Made by a program: the position numbers and the translations under genes
The notes under the pieces: generated by a model
What the model was told of the DNA's origin: nothing
Database searches by the model: none
What the model saw: only the letters and a program-made list of their open reading frames with translations
In this document: positions 1 through 11,600 of the stretch, in pieces
How the letters are laid out: every line of letters begins with the position of its first letter
Position numbering within the stretch: position 1 is the stretch's first letter
NCBI GenBank assembly: GCA_918807975.1
Contig: OU964922.1
Location: 27,516,329-27,580,328, forward strand
DNA from: Aplidium turbinatum
Taxonomy: Eukaryota > Chordata > Ascidiacea > Aplousobranchia > Polyclinidae
DNA: 64,000 bases
Direction of reading: 5' to 3'

Positions 1-141
1 AAACGACTTAAACGGCGACTTTACTGGATGGGAATCTTAGGGTTAAGGTGTACCATACTATACCTCCTACTCTATGTGTAGAAGCAGCTTCACTATCGCA
101 ACGTAACAGCATAATATTTCTAAACAACCACGCTATTGCAG

Positions 142-3100
142 GAACAGCCTTCCGTGTACACGTGTAAAGAATGCTTGAAGTACTTCTCCAGTCTTCCTGA
201 AGCGTTCAGTCACTTCTACACTGAGCATCAGGCCATCACTAACACTGTTAGCCGGCAGCCCAGCAGGTCAGCGCCGTGTTTTTTTTTGTATGGTCTTTAC
301 GGAATACGTTTTTATCAAGCCATATTATTTAACTATTTATAAAATATTTGGTCACACTTTTGATGGCAGCGCTGAAAAAAAACATTAGCACTTTGATTAC
401 AAAAATAAATGAAACTGAGAAGAAGACCAATGACATTCACGTAGCAAACTAATGAACATGACTAGCTCGTGGACGACGTTTGAATTGTGGAACATGCAAC
501 TGAAGCTATGAATCTTGTTAGATTGAACACATCAAGGTGTTCTAACAGGGTGTATTGGCCGCAAGCGACAGTTTGATCATACTTTTAGTTAAGTTAAAAA
601 GATGTTTGCTGAATTTGTAGATGTACTGAATATTTTCTTGAGCTATATTTATTTAATATATTAAGGTACTTTTAAAACAATGTTAAGTTTTTCCTTGAAG
701 GTAAATTTAGAGTGTGAAATAATATTCGAATTGAATTGACCCTTCTTGCGGTGGCGGAAAAGCGGAGTTTCGTATCCCGCTCTGTTTTTGTGTCCCTGTG
801 ATCTCGCAACCACTTGAGCAGCGCTTGTTCTCCTTGCAGCTCACACACCACACACATTGTCAAGAATCACACTTGTCCCCACTGCGGTCGCATCTTCAAC
901 AACAAAAATAACTTGAAACGTCATATTCTTATCAAGCACACTGCCGATAAAAGATTCAAGTGCTCGGAGTGTGGAAGGAGGTAGGAGATTGTTTCCAGCC
1001 AGCAAACCAGTCATTTTTGACATTGATTTGACGTCTGCAAACGTTAAATCAATGTAAAAAAGTAACTGATTTGCCGCCTGAGTTAGTTAATAGCAATGTT
1101 TTTTGTTGATACAACGTCGCCAATCGTTAAATTTGAAAGCAACCGAAAGTTTACAGAATATGAAGCTCAGATTGTTTGCCAAAGCAAAACCCCAGTAGAA
1201 CAATGATTGGAACGCTTTTGTCAATCTGATAGAAAGACAAGTGGCCAAAAGTCTTCTTCTAACTGCTTACTTTCAATCGACCAAGGTGTGACTCAGCACT
1301 TTTAAAACTTCCCTCTTCAATTCAAGCGATTTGCATTTTTCTTCCAACGTGTAGTTCTATTGACCCTTCTCTGTCGACTCTTTTGAATGACACTTCTCTG
1401 TCCGAAAGCTTAGAATTCATTTAACCTTTTGTTTTAGATATAAGCTGCTGCTGTGATTGTTCAAGAATTTGACTTGGCGCTCAAAATTGGGGTTGAATTT
1501 CCCTTGTAAAATTTTCTAGTTCGGTTTTCTTTCAAGGCATTTTTTTCAATTGTGCTACAACATTGACTTGTTCAAGGTACGTTCTAACGACAACACCTTT
1601 GCTGAATTTGTCAGGTACGCCATTCGTCAATCGCTGCAGTATCACATGAGGTCGGTTCACGGTAATGACGCTGATGAAGCGAAGACAGCGTCAAGTAACG
1701 AGGCTGCTCTATCCCCGACCTCCTCATCTTATCTATTTGATCCCATCCCTTTGAGCAACGTCTCGGAACCAACAACAGAAAATTTCAGGTTTTTAATCAA
1801 CCCTGTTAAGTTTTTTTTAACTTTGTAATGAATGATTGTGGGAATTAATCAGACTTGGTAGATTTGTTTACACGTTTGCGGTAACCTTGCGGCTCACTGG
1901 TGGTTTAGAAAAATTGCCAACTTCCTTGCTATAGTCCTACTTTTGAAGCAGCTGTATGTGAATTTATACAAAGGTCCCCATGATGTGAATGTATCTGTAG
2001 GTCTCAGTGTGCGAAGTGTGGCCGAAAAAACGCGGCTGATATCACAGATAGCTTGGTGCGGTTGCATCTCACAAGAATAATTTATTATGACATGCATGTT
2101 TCCGGTATAATAAGTTTCCGTATAAATTTTTACATTCTGCAGCTCATCCTTTCTGTCACACGTAAATTTTACCAAAAAGCTTAAAATTTCCTCCCATTGT
2201 TTTCTCACCATTAAATTTTCCTATTTAGCCTTCCCCTGAACCAATATACCGGGACTAATTTTCTTTTTCTAAACCATTTCTGATCAAAACCTGTTACTTT
2301 GTTGTAGTTTTTCAGTCGTGACCTCAACCAGCAGCAACCCGACCACAGTAGAGGCTTATCAAAACATGTCGAATACTGCCTTCACGTCGGCGGGTGCCTA
2401 TCTTGCCATGGTGGCTTTAAGATCGGGTAGGTCTTTCATTCACTTCACTAATTGCAAAGCTCTCACCAGTTGTCGGTGGTTTTCACGTTTCAGCGTAGAA
2501 ATACTAGTCAAGTTTTTGTAGTTACTAAACTAACAAAGCTGGATTTGGTCGAAAAACCCCGAGTTTTGGATAATCTCCACCATGAATACTTCAGTTTTTG
2601 TGAGTAAACTCCACACTGATATACGGTCTCATTTGTTCGTACTCAATACATTTAAACTTGAAGCATTTTTTAAATCGTTCTTGTTTTGGGTTAATTTCGT
2701 CTGCAAGAAGACTTTCATATTCCATACCAACCAAAATCTTCCACATCGTCATGCTTGGTTGCGTTTCAGTTCCCGACAACCAATTGAAAGAAGGTTTGGG
2801 CGGGAAAGACGACAGCAACCTTCCCACAATTCAGCGCATCGAGAGCATCCGGCCAACCTCACTACAAGCGTCAGAAAGAAGCCAACAGGTGATTTGATCT
2901 TAGTTTATGCCACGTTGAAGTGAAGCAAAGTTATTTTGTATCGTACTTTTTGAAGGATAGAACGAAGGTTTCTATTCAAAGTATAAACAATTAAATATAT
3001 TTGATTGATTTATCAATGATAACTATATAGTTGCTCTTCACCTAAAAGGCTGTAAAGGCTTTTACGTGAATACTAACTATATTACAGTATATGGAATTAA

Positions 3101-6100
3101 CTATGCTAGACTTTTTTGCTTGGCATTAATCACTTTTTGCAGTGTTGAATGTTGATAGTATTTATTGTTAATATATTATTTTATATGTAGGCTAATAAGC
3201 CATTTAATGTAATATAGTACGTACATGTTTATTGTTTCATGAACAGTAAGAAAAAGCATTGATTTAATGGCGGATAGCTCGACAAGTGCCAAGACATTAT
3301 AAACTAGTGGTAGAAGCCATCCTAACGTAAAGAAACAACACTTTCCCCTGGTTCCTGTCTCACTTTAGTGTTTTGTTTAACGGAATTTTACGTAATACTA
3401 CTCTCTTTTTATACGTCAAAAGCTGAAGGCACTGTTAGTGATAAGTAAACATAACAATTTCAAAATGTCGAAGTTTTGATTATTTTATCAGTTCCGTTTG
3501 CTTCGACTTGTTTAGATTGGTTTCCTTTTGTTATTTTGAACGCTTCTCTTAGCAATCACCGTTCCATAGAGGTATCTTTGGATAAAGGGTATGATAATGT
3601 TTACATACAGTCGCTTGCCAGACCAAACAGTCAGAGTGTTTAGCATTATCGAAGATTTTATTCACAGACTCTGCACAAACGAAAGTCTGACGAGCAGCCT
3701 GTTTCCGATGCGAAAAATGTGAAGGTTGGTGTGTGGCTTGAAAGCTTGCATGGATACATGTTGCAGTATATTGTGTTGTTAGTTATGGTGTAAGTAAATA
3801 TTTTCAAGCCAGCAAATCAGTCCTGTTTCACATTGGTTCAACCTCTGCTGATGTTGAATCAATGTAAAAATGGACTGATTTTCTGGCTGGAAGGGTTGTT
3901 TGAAACAATAATTTGTCTATTCGTTTCAAAGTAAACCTCGTCATGTTTTTTTTTTTTTTTTTTGCAAATAAAAGTGATCTTGCTTTGTTGTTAAAATAAA
4001 AGTCAGGTGAAACCTCAACGCAGAATGCATCATAAAGTGTGAAGTGCGCGGTCTTACACAATGTTCATTGAAGGTTTACCGATTCAAACTTACTAAGGTT
4101 CAAAGCAAAACTATTTCGTATTACTTTGTTATTAAATTGTCGTTTCGTTTCAAACCGCCTTTCATAAAACTAACTTTTGTTTTTGCTTCAGTAAAAAAAA
4201 GTTACTTCCAACATCCCCAATTTGTACCAACCTAGCCTACAGCTCAAGCGGAACATCCCATCTAAGCGTTTTAACGCTTCAGAATACTAAAACCGTTTCC
4301 TGCTGAAAGAGATCATATTGTGGTAGCACTCGATTTTTAAGTCGGGAAAAAATGAGATGCACTCCATTGAAGCTTCAAAGCGCAGTGTTGCTACTAAAGC
4401 CGTTGAGAGGATTTGGCTCCGGTGCCAATAAGATTTTCTTGTTCCAAATGAAGACACTTCTAAAAAATACGCACTACATCTGAAGCAAATCAGTGGATTT
4501 TTTTTAATACCCGGGCCTCTTGGAAAGGTCACGAGCCCCCAATATTATCTCTGACCGGGTCCAAAAATACCCTCTGGATCCCTTGTCAACGGTGCTGGTT
4601 GCTCCTGAGTTTTAATCCTTAGTTTGTGCTTAGTTGAAGTCAAGTTTTGTTTAAAACTAACATCTCAACAGTTTCCATACCACTGGGCTATACGTTTGCG
4701 TAACTTTTTTGTGTATTTGCGTTTGTTTAACGTTTAATTGTATCCACTTCATCGTTCTGAGATCAAGCGCATTTTCTTTTCACTTTCAGGCAGAACCGCA
4801 CGGCCAAGCCAACCAAGCCACCAACAAAAAAGTCCAAGCTTTTCCAGGTTGATTTTATGAAACCCACAATCTCACTTTATTTCTTTTTTTTGTGGTTATT
4901 TCTAAAAGTGGGATAGTGCAGCGAATAAGGAGCTCGCTTTCTAATCATGCAATCCTGGTTCGACTCCCAGGTTTAGCTGGTTGTTAAAATACACCGTTGA
5001 GAAACACTCCAGATGTAATAAATATAGGTGGGGCGTAGTGGCTGAAGGAAGGGCGGCCGAAAGGAACTGGCCACCCTACTCTCGTTAGTGCCGAAGGCTT
5101 TTGTCTTATCATCCCTCGATGCTTTGATTCAAGTATGGAAGCCACCTTTACCTTTTATGTCTCATGCATTTTATTGATGGTTTATTTTTCTTGTGTAGCA
5201 ACAACTTTTCCATTGCGATTTCTATGATATCAGTGACTCATAACGTCAACCATCGTAACTGTACAAGTGTACATACGGACATTAAACGTATCTACTATAG
5301 CTTTTACAACGCCTTGGCATTTTATTGTGAGCGTTTGCATTGTGAACAATCACAAAAATTCTTTTTCCAGACAATGGAAACTCGTCTGGTTTGTCAACTA
5401 TACCAACCACTAGCGGCGTGGGTGAGTGGAAGCATCGCATTTTTCTAAAAAATTAACGTGATCATTGGTTTGTGTTTCTTGGTGTTTCACCGAAACGAGT
5501 CAATTTTTATTGTAAAAAACTTTGTGTAAGCTGAAGATTAATAACAATTTGTTAACACTCTACGGCCAGGATATTCACAAAATGGTTTACTGAATTTGTG
5601 AAGTGTCAAATTTGACCATTTTTACTCAAAACATCGCAATTATACAACAACGTTATATTAATGTGAATAGATGTAGATGAATGGATACTTATGCTGAGAT
5701 GGTCATACAACTACCCAGACAGCAAATCAGTCATTTTTTTACATTGATTCAACGTCTACCGACGTTGAAAAAAGGCAAACTGGCAAGCTAGGGATCATTA
5801 TTAACTGGTTTTTCATATTTGATAACTCTGGTTCGGATTTTCGTTAAGTAACGTCTGAGTTACATGTAACAGTGACGCCACGACTGCACCGATGTGACCA
5901 TTGCGCCAGAATCTTCTCGACTCTTCACGCCTACACGCGTCATAGGCGAGCTTGTCACAAGCACGAATGCCCGATTTGCCACCGAGGTTTTTCGCAGGTT
6001 TGTGTTTAATGTTTGGTCAACTATAATCGATCCAGTCACCTAACAAAGACCATTTGGTCGATTTTTGCTTCATGGAAATAGGACCGTTGCTTGAGCATCT

Positions 6101-6645
6101 AAACTGAGGCTCATTGTTTTAGCAAAATACTACTTACTATTACACTAACTACAGACTAATGCATCACGCTTGTGCTAAAAAAAAATCTTGAAACATTTCT
6201 TGATCCATAGACCCTTGAGGAACGCCCAAGCAAAGGTTCTAATTTTTCCATCTATTTTCATTGTCGAACTGTTGTTCTTCATACTACAGCAGTACTGCGT
6301 TATTGTGTCTAGGCAGACAAGGCAAGCCTCCCACCGTAGCTACGTGTTTGCCATACCGGAAATCACAGTATCATCGTTCAGCATGGTCGTTTTCTTTGTT
6401 CGTTTGGACAAAAAATACAAAATGATGTCGATTTTCTCACATTGTCTTTATTTCAGATGGGAAACATGAGACGACACATCAAGATCTTCCACTGTGATCA
6501 GAAACCGTACGAATGCCATATTTGCCACAAAGCCTACGGTATCAAGCAAAGCTTCAGATACCACATGCGTGACAAGCACGGCTCTACAGATATCCCATTG
6601 CAAAACCCAACAAATGCTTCATCTGACAAATCGGCAACACGTTAA
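142..6645 (+). CDS. C2H2 zinc finger protein, six fingers, 3' part of gene (10 exons)
   Basis: Exons read by eye: 142-266, 840-980, 1615-1788, 2308-2426, 2770-2888, 3668-3724, 4790-4847, 5371-5421, 5873-5997, 6457-6645. All have AG/GT borders and the phases join without a break into 385 residues plus TAA. The first exon opens in frame after an acceptor, so the start lies left of the window. There are six C-X2-C-X12-H-X4-H fingers: residues 8-29, 54-75, 83-104, 289-310, 314-335 and 343-364. Fingers 3 and 5 are each split by an intron just after the second cysteine. Between the two groups of three fingers lies a Ser/Thr/Gln-rich linker of about 185 residues spread over small exons, so this is the least certain part. 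A nuclear DNA-binding role follows from the family. The linkers (TADKRFK, CDQKPYE) only partly resemble the classical TGEKPY. I cannot name an orthologue. Confidence 0.85.
996..1082. repeat. Short foldback MITE, copy a
   Basis: Imperfect palindrome beginning CCAGCCAGCAAACCAGTC and ending GTAACTGATTTGCCGCCTG, with an inner pair of the type ACATTGATTT / AAATCAATGT around a short ACGTC..AACGT centre. It starts about 15 bases after the donor of the second zinc-finger exon. It is the same family as 3805-3890 and 5713-5792. Confidence 0.7.
3805..3890. repeat. Short foldback MITE, copy b (best palindrome)
   Basis: About 86 bp folding on itself: the left end AGCCAGCAAATCAGTCC pairs with the right end GGACTGATTTTCTGGCT, and the inner segment ACATTGGTTCAAC pairs with GTTGAATCAATGT. 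It lies in an intron of the zinc finger gene and has no coding capacity. It looks like a tiny non-autonomous DNA element; its superfamily is unknown. Confidence 0.75.
4395..4597. mobile_element. hAT-like MITE, CAG..CGTTGA family, copy 1
   Basis: The right end reads CAGCACCGTTGACAAGG on the minus strand and the left end AAAGCCGTTGAGAGG on the plus strand, giving imperfect terminal inverted repeats. It is flanked by GTTGCTAC and GTTGCTCC, an 8-bp target duplication with one mismatch, as expected for hAT. Inside are segments shared with 9540-9736 and 24904-25126 (AAGACACTTCTAA; GGTCCAAAA..CCTCTGGA). No coding capacity. Confidence 0.65.
4908..5155 (+). repeat. tRNA-derived SINE family 2, copy 1
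   Basis: The head resembles a tRNA: a degraded A box near GATAGTGCAGCGAATAAGG and a good B box GGTTCGACTCC. The body contains TTGAGAAACACTCCAG and ATGTAATAAATA, which recur at 32160-32290, and the tail is GC-rich (GGCGGCCGAAAGGAACTGGC). Pol III-type internal promoter by family; this copy sits in a zinc finger gene intron. Confidence 0.65.
5713..5792. repeat. Short foldback MITE, copy c
   Basis: Third copy of the family. It carries CAGCAAATCAGTC, ACATTGATTCAACGTC and ACGTTGAA, but the right arm is worn (GGCAAACTGGC). Degraded half copies sit near 15925-15975 and 17305-17375, all in the left 18 kb of the window. Confidence 0.6.
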
Positions 6646-7206
6646 CGTCCGTCAATTTCCCGTCCCTAGTTTCAAAAGTCGCTCTCTGTTCTCTCGTTTG
6701 ACGTGTAGTAGCTTAGATTGGCAATGCCTCCTCGTGCAGCCAAGATACGGTAGTTGGGTCCAGTTGTCGAATACCAGTGATTCCACTTCCAAAAGTCGCT
6801 GTTTTCACATAACTTTAACGTAGGCCTATCAGACGTTAAAGACATTTAAAAAGCACCGCTTTTGTTGCTCAGGTTTTTCCGATTATGTCAGAGCTTCTGA
6901 CGTTGATGTAAAATTGTGCAGTTTTTCATTGACTTTTTTTATTGTTTCGCTTTATGAACCCTTTGAATTTATAACCTACTGAATACTGATACTTTACAGT
7001 AATTGTTCCCGCGTGAAGTGTGGCAAAGAAACTGTGTGAATACAATATTTCACTTGGATGAAGCGGATGCGCATACCAGTTCGTCAAGATGTTATTTTTT
7101 TGTTTGTAATAGGTAGGCTACTATTTCTTGCTGGTTGAATATCTTAAGTCAATCACTGTTCGTTTATTTGTCCGGGTGGTTGCACTGGTCAGTTGTGAAT
7201 CTAGGT

Positions 7207-7470
7207 TTGATTGGTTGTGGAAATCCTTTTCCTGGGACTGAAAAAGCTTCTTTTAGAGCTTAATCGTGAGAGTTTCGCATACTTGCAGATGCTTTGAACC
7301 GCTGACGCAGACCTGGTCACCGAGATTGGCAAAGTGAAGTTTCCGCTTGTTGTTGAAGTGTTGCTCCCTCTAACTTTTTCCATTCATCAGTGGCTGCTGA
7401 ACGGAGAGCTGTTGAAATGCGTTGCTCAAGCCTACACCCCGACAGTCGAACCAGCGCCACTTGGAAATTA
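7207..7470 (-). repeat. tRNA-derived SINE family 3, copy 1
   Basis: Read on the minus strand, a tRNA-like segment with the B-box-like GGTTCGACTGTC is followed by a body containing AGGCTTGAGCAACGC, TTCAACAACAAGCGG and CTCACGATTAAGC, ending in TCAGTCCCAGGAAAAGG. The same order of blocks recurs at 8148-8350 and 61143-61443 and, truncated by the window edge, at 63945-64000. This copy is diverged. Confidence 0.6.
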
Positions 7471-8147
7471 AGTCTTATTCGTTCAATAAGTCAGGCCATG
7501 GTCAGGCGTTTAACTAACTTGGACGGACTGAGTTTAAATTAACAGTCAACTAAGTGCTTTATACTAGCGACTAACAACAGACCATAGCTTTCATTGACCT
7601 GTGTCGTTTCGGTCACTTGCTGACTACAACAAAGGTAGCTTGACGAGGAGTTGCTCTGTAGCCCATATGGGAGAAGCACATCTATTTACAACATGAAAGT
7701 GCAGACTTTTACATACAGTCTTTCTAAACATGAAAGCACAGACTAACTGACCTTTGCCAATACGGTTAGTCAGGAAAACAATGGGAGACTTCTTGATTTC
7801 CAACAGTGAGGATATATTTTTAAGTGAGTTAACGCACTGCTGCAGCAAGTGTAGGCCTACGTCTTTATTCGGAAAGTACAGTATGTTTAAAAATAAAAAC
7901 GTCTTAAGTTGTTTGTTTTGTAGGCCTATATTTTTTGGAGGTTCATTACTTCACGTAGCTTATTAAGGCTAAACATTTTTTTTTCATATTGCATTTGTTT
8001 CGGTCTTAACGTAAGAATTTGCGATTTTTGGCGCTTTGCTTTTTTGTTTTAACCAAAAAAAAAAGACTACCGGTACCCCAAATATCATTCAAAGATAAAA
8101 ATTCAATCATATTTAGAAAATATAATAGGTCTATCCTTTAATGATTG

Positions 8148-8350
8148 ATTTAATTTTTATCCTCGGACTGGGAAAGCTTCTTTTGAGGCCCTGTCACCGA
8201 GATTAACAAAGTTGAGTTTCCCATAGTTGTTAATTGTTGAAGTGTTGTTGTTAGAGAATTATTCCATCCACAAAGTGCGCTGAATAAAGAGCAGTTCTTG
8301 CAAGCGTTGCTCAAGTGTACACCCTGAGAATCAGAGCAACGCCTCTTTGT
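8148..8350 (-). repeat. tRNA-derived SINE family 3, copy 2 (5' truncated)
   Basis: It shares the body blocks with 7207-7470 and 61143-61443 (CGTTGCTCAAG, TTGTTGAAGTGTTG, CACCGAGATT as written on the plus strand), but the tRNA head is missing or unrecognisable. It lies between gene A's 3' end and the zinc finger gene. Confidence 0.6.
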
Positions 8351-8476
8351 TTGATTAAAACCAATCAAACAACTGTAATCAAACAAATTCACTTTCTCTT
8401 TTCGTTCATAGTTTTAATAGCTTAGCCTAAATGAAGCACAAAGCCAATAAACAAGTTTGAAATTTCATGTTCAATT

Positions 8477-8482
8477 TTTATT
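8477..8482 (-). other. Candidate poly(A) signal AATAAA of gene A
   Basis: AATAAA on the minus strand about 136 bases past the stop codon of gene A, a normal 3' UTR distance. Positional inference only. Confidence 0.45.
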
Positions 8483-8617
8483 CAAAGTAAACAGATTATT
8501 TCTATCATAATATAGTTTCGGGAGAGAGTTTGCTTTTTTATACCACTGGCAAGCAAGACACAACAATAACACAGGGTTGAGCATTACAACAGTATATTAC
8601 ATATTTAATTATTTCTA

Positions 8618-11600
8618 TCAACGTTGTTCACGAATTTTCATTTCTGTACGTATTATCCTCGTATCTTCAAATTGATACCAGCGAAGTTCGTCACGATTTA
8701 TTGGCGTGAGTGCATACGGACGAAATAGTGAATTGAGACATGTGTAGGATGTCGTGCGGCAGTTATCCACCCACCATGGGCTATCGTAAACGTCTGCACA
8801 ATTGATTCCAACGTGACTGTCCAGATCCCGGTCACGTGTTGAAAAAGATTGACCGACGTATCTTCTCATGCCATCGACTGCAAAAGTAAATTTCTCCATT
8901 CATTTCAAATACTTTAATAATAGCCTATATTGTCGCATCCAGGCTTACGCCCGGTGGTTGAAGATTTGGATCAAGAAGACGAGAAGGCGAGTGTAAAATA
9001 TTATAAAGTACAGTAATTAATTAAGTTTAAATTACTTTTAAAGGAATGTACAAGTTATCGAAGCCTAAAAATGCTTAAGCATTCGATAAAAGCTTTTGAA
9101 AGAGCTGTTGACGAGCGAATCCGACAGAGCATTGACATAAATAAAATTCAAACGGGTATTATGCTAAGGAAAGGGACAGTAGCCTGGATGCTATATTTGC
9201 TATGCGGCAGATGTAAGAAAAATATGAAAGAATCTGAAAAGAACTGTATTTTGTCTTCCTTGATTTAGAGAAGGGTTTCGATCGTGTTCCGATAGAAGTG
9301 ATGACTAGGTTTACCACTGGTCGTGGTGCTGCACACACCGGAAAAAAACGCTGACACAGAGTTCTTTCGCTTCCTCACGCTGCTCCAGTGGTTACGTAAC
9401 TTCTCTGTCAAGGGCTCCTCAAATCGATAGGAAAAAACAAACACCTCATCTAGTTTAACAAGTCAGTCGAGACCAGTACCGGGGGTAGACCAAGTTGGCG
9501 CACGCTACCAGCATTGACGTTGAGAAGATAAGTTGACCCGGTAGGATGAGATCCTCGGCCGATAGCGATGAGATCCTCGGCCCAAAATTAAGACACTTCT
9601 AAGAAAAGAACATTACATTAAAAATGTATGCGGTGGTTTGTTCAAGTTCCTGAGCCCCTTTGAAAGATTACGGATCCCTAATTTCGTCTCGTGTAGGGTC
9701 CAAAAGTATCCTCTGGACACTCTGTCAACGGTACTGGCTACCAGCTGGGTTGAGTTGCAGCAGCGCCGAATACTATAGACCGACTCATCCACCAACTGAC
9801 TAAAACATAAGTCATACGCAGCATAGAGTGCACTCGCAGTGCAGAGATGATAAATAATGATAAGCTATGTTCGAAACTTGTATAATTGATTGATAAAGCT
9901 TTCTCCACCGTTAAGGTGGATTCTTCAGTACCGGTATCTTATGCAAATTCAAACTTTTCACCCTTTATACCATCGAGGAACCAGAACAGAGATTGAGAGA
10001 CATCAGCATTATTTTAAGTATGATAAACATGAGAGATTGAGAGCGAAAAGTGTGACTGATGACAGAACATGGTAAAAGCTTGGCAACTACAACCCAATAA
10101 ACAACAGTTTGAGTTTAGAAGTTCAATTTCGTGCTAAAACTTAAACAGTAGAAATTTATGCCCAAAAACGTGTTTGCTAAAAATCGTTTTTTTTTTTTTT
10201 TTAAAAATGTATTGTAATGTTTCCTCATCAGTTAATTTCTTTTTCCAGGGTTTTTGAGGGTTTCCGGATGTAGTCGACAAATTAGGCTAATATAGATTTT
10301 TCTTCAAAAATTATTTTAGAAAAAGAGGCCTTTTAGTTACTTTGAAGGACAATTCCAGGATTAAAAATCTATGTTGAAGTATTTACCTATTGATTTTGTA
10401 AAGCATACCTGCCTCATGTAAGTTTGATCTCTTTTCTTCGATAGAATACTTAAAGGTGATTAATTTTGGTTTATTGCAAAACTTACAGATATTTTTTTCA
10501 GTGTAATTTCCCAGTTCCAAGCTATACAAGCGATTTGTGGTATTAAGACTGAAGTCCCTGAAAACCACAAAGACTACTATTTAGAATACAGTAGTTATAT
10601 ATTTGAAGCCATGCAGGAAAACCTTAGGGTGTGATTTGGTTTTCTGTGGAGTTTACTTTCATACTTCATTATGTAGATGTAATTTTTACTTTGTGAAGTA
10701 AGCAACGATCATACTGCTAAAAGCGAAACTCAATTTATTGCTTACTTTCATATAGTGGTTACTGGTTAGGCTACTCCAGGTTGTGTTGGCTGATGTATCA
10801 AAAGATGACCATTTCAACAATATTTGTGGCATTATTTAAGCCTCAAGCTATGAAAGATTACAAGTCCTGTTTTACTTTACCAAGCTTTTGGAAGTAAACA
10901 ACATGTTAGCCTACTTAAGTTTAAAATAGGCTACCTGTAGGCCTACTATCATGCTTTTTTCAAAACACAATTTTTTAAAAGTTTTATCGTCAGTTTTATA
11001 TAGAAGTTATTGAGTTGTATAATGGCTACACGTATAATAAAGGCCAAAGAGCCGGTTGACAAAAAAAATATCAAAAGCAACAGTCATTATAGAACAGGGT
11101 TATTTACAGTATATCTGAACTTTATGTATTAAAAGTGGACCAATTTACTACGTCAGGAAAACAGACGTGATTGCTTTCTTGACATAATTTTATCAGGCAC
11201 TAGTTGTGAAAGGATGCTCCAAAAAAATGTAGGCTTACATTCGACATATGCCGACTAACTACTGTAGTTTTGCCAAATTAAAGCGTAGGTGGGTGCATTG
11301 CATAATAATCCAAACAAAACTTCCTTAAACATAGCAATGCATTTTTGTTAATGATATTCAAGATCACATTTTTGTGGTGATCTGATCTTGATCTTCAAGA
11401 TCACCAAAACTGGTTATCTTGCCCATCTCTGCCTATTGGTGGATGGTTAAACGGAAAAGCCCCATGGCCGTACGGAGACGTTTGAGGCGCACTCACGCCT
11501 GTCTTTGTAGGGTCAGGCCGGTGGGACAGGTGTCGGCATCGGGGATGAACGAATGGAGTCTAATGGTGCTTGACTTCCATTGAGAGTTATATTTATGGTT

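Larger units (their letters stand above)
6646..8617. other. Convergent intergenic space between zinc finger gene and gene A
   Basis: About 2 kb separating the stop codons of two convergent genes. It holds two minus-strand SINE family 3 copies (7207-7470 and 8148-8350) and the poly(A) signal of gene A. I see no further exon. The short open frames here are repeat-derived or without resemblance to anything I recognise. Confidence 0.6.
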
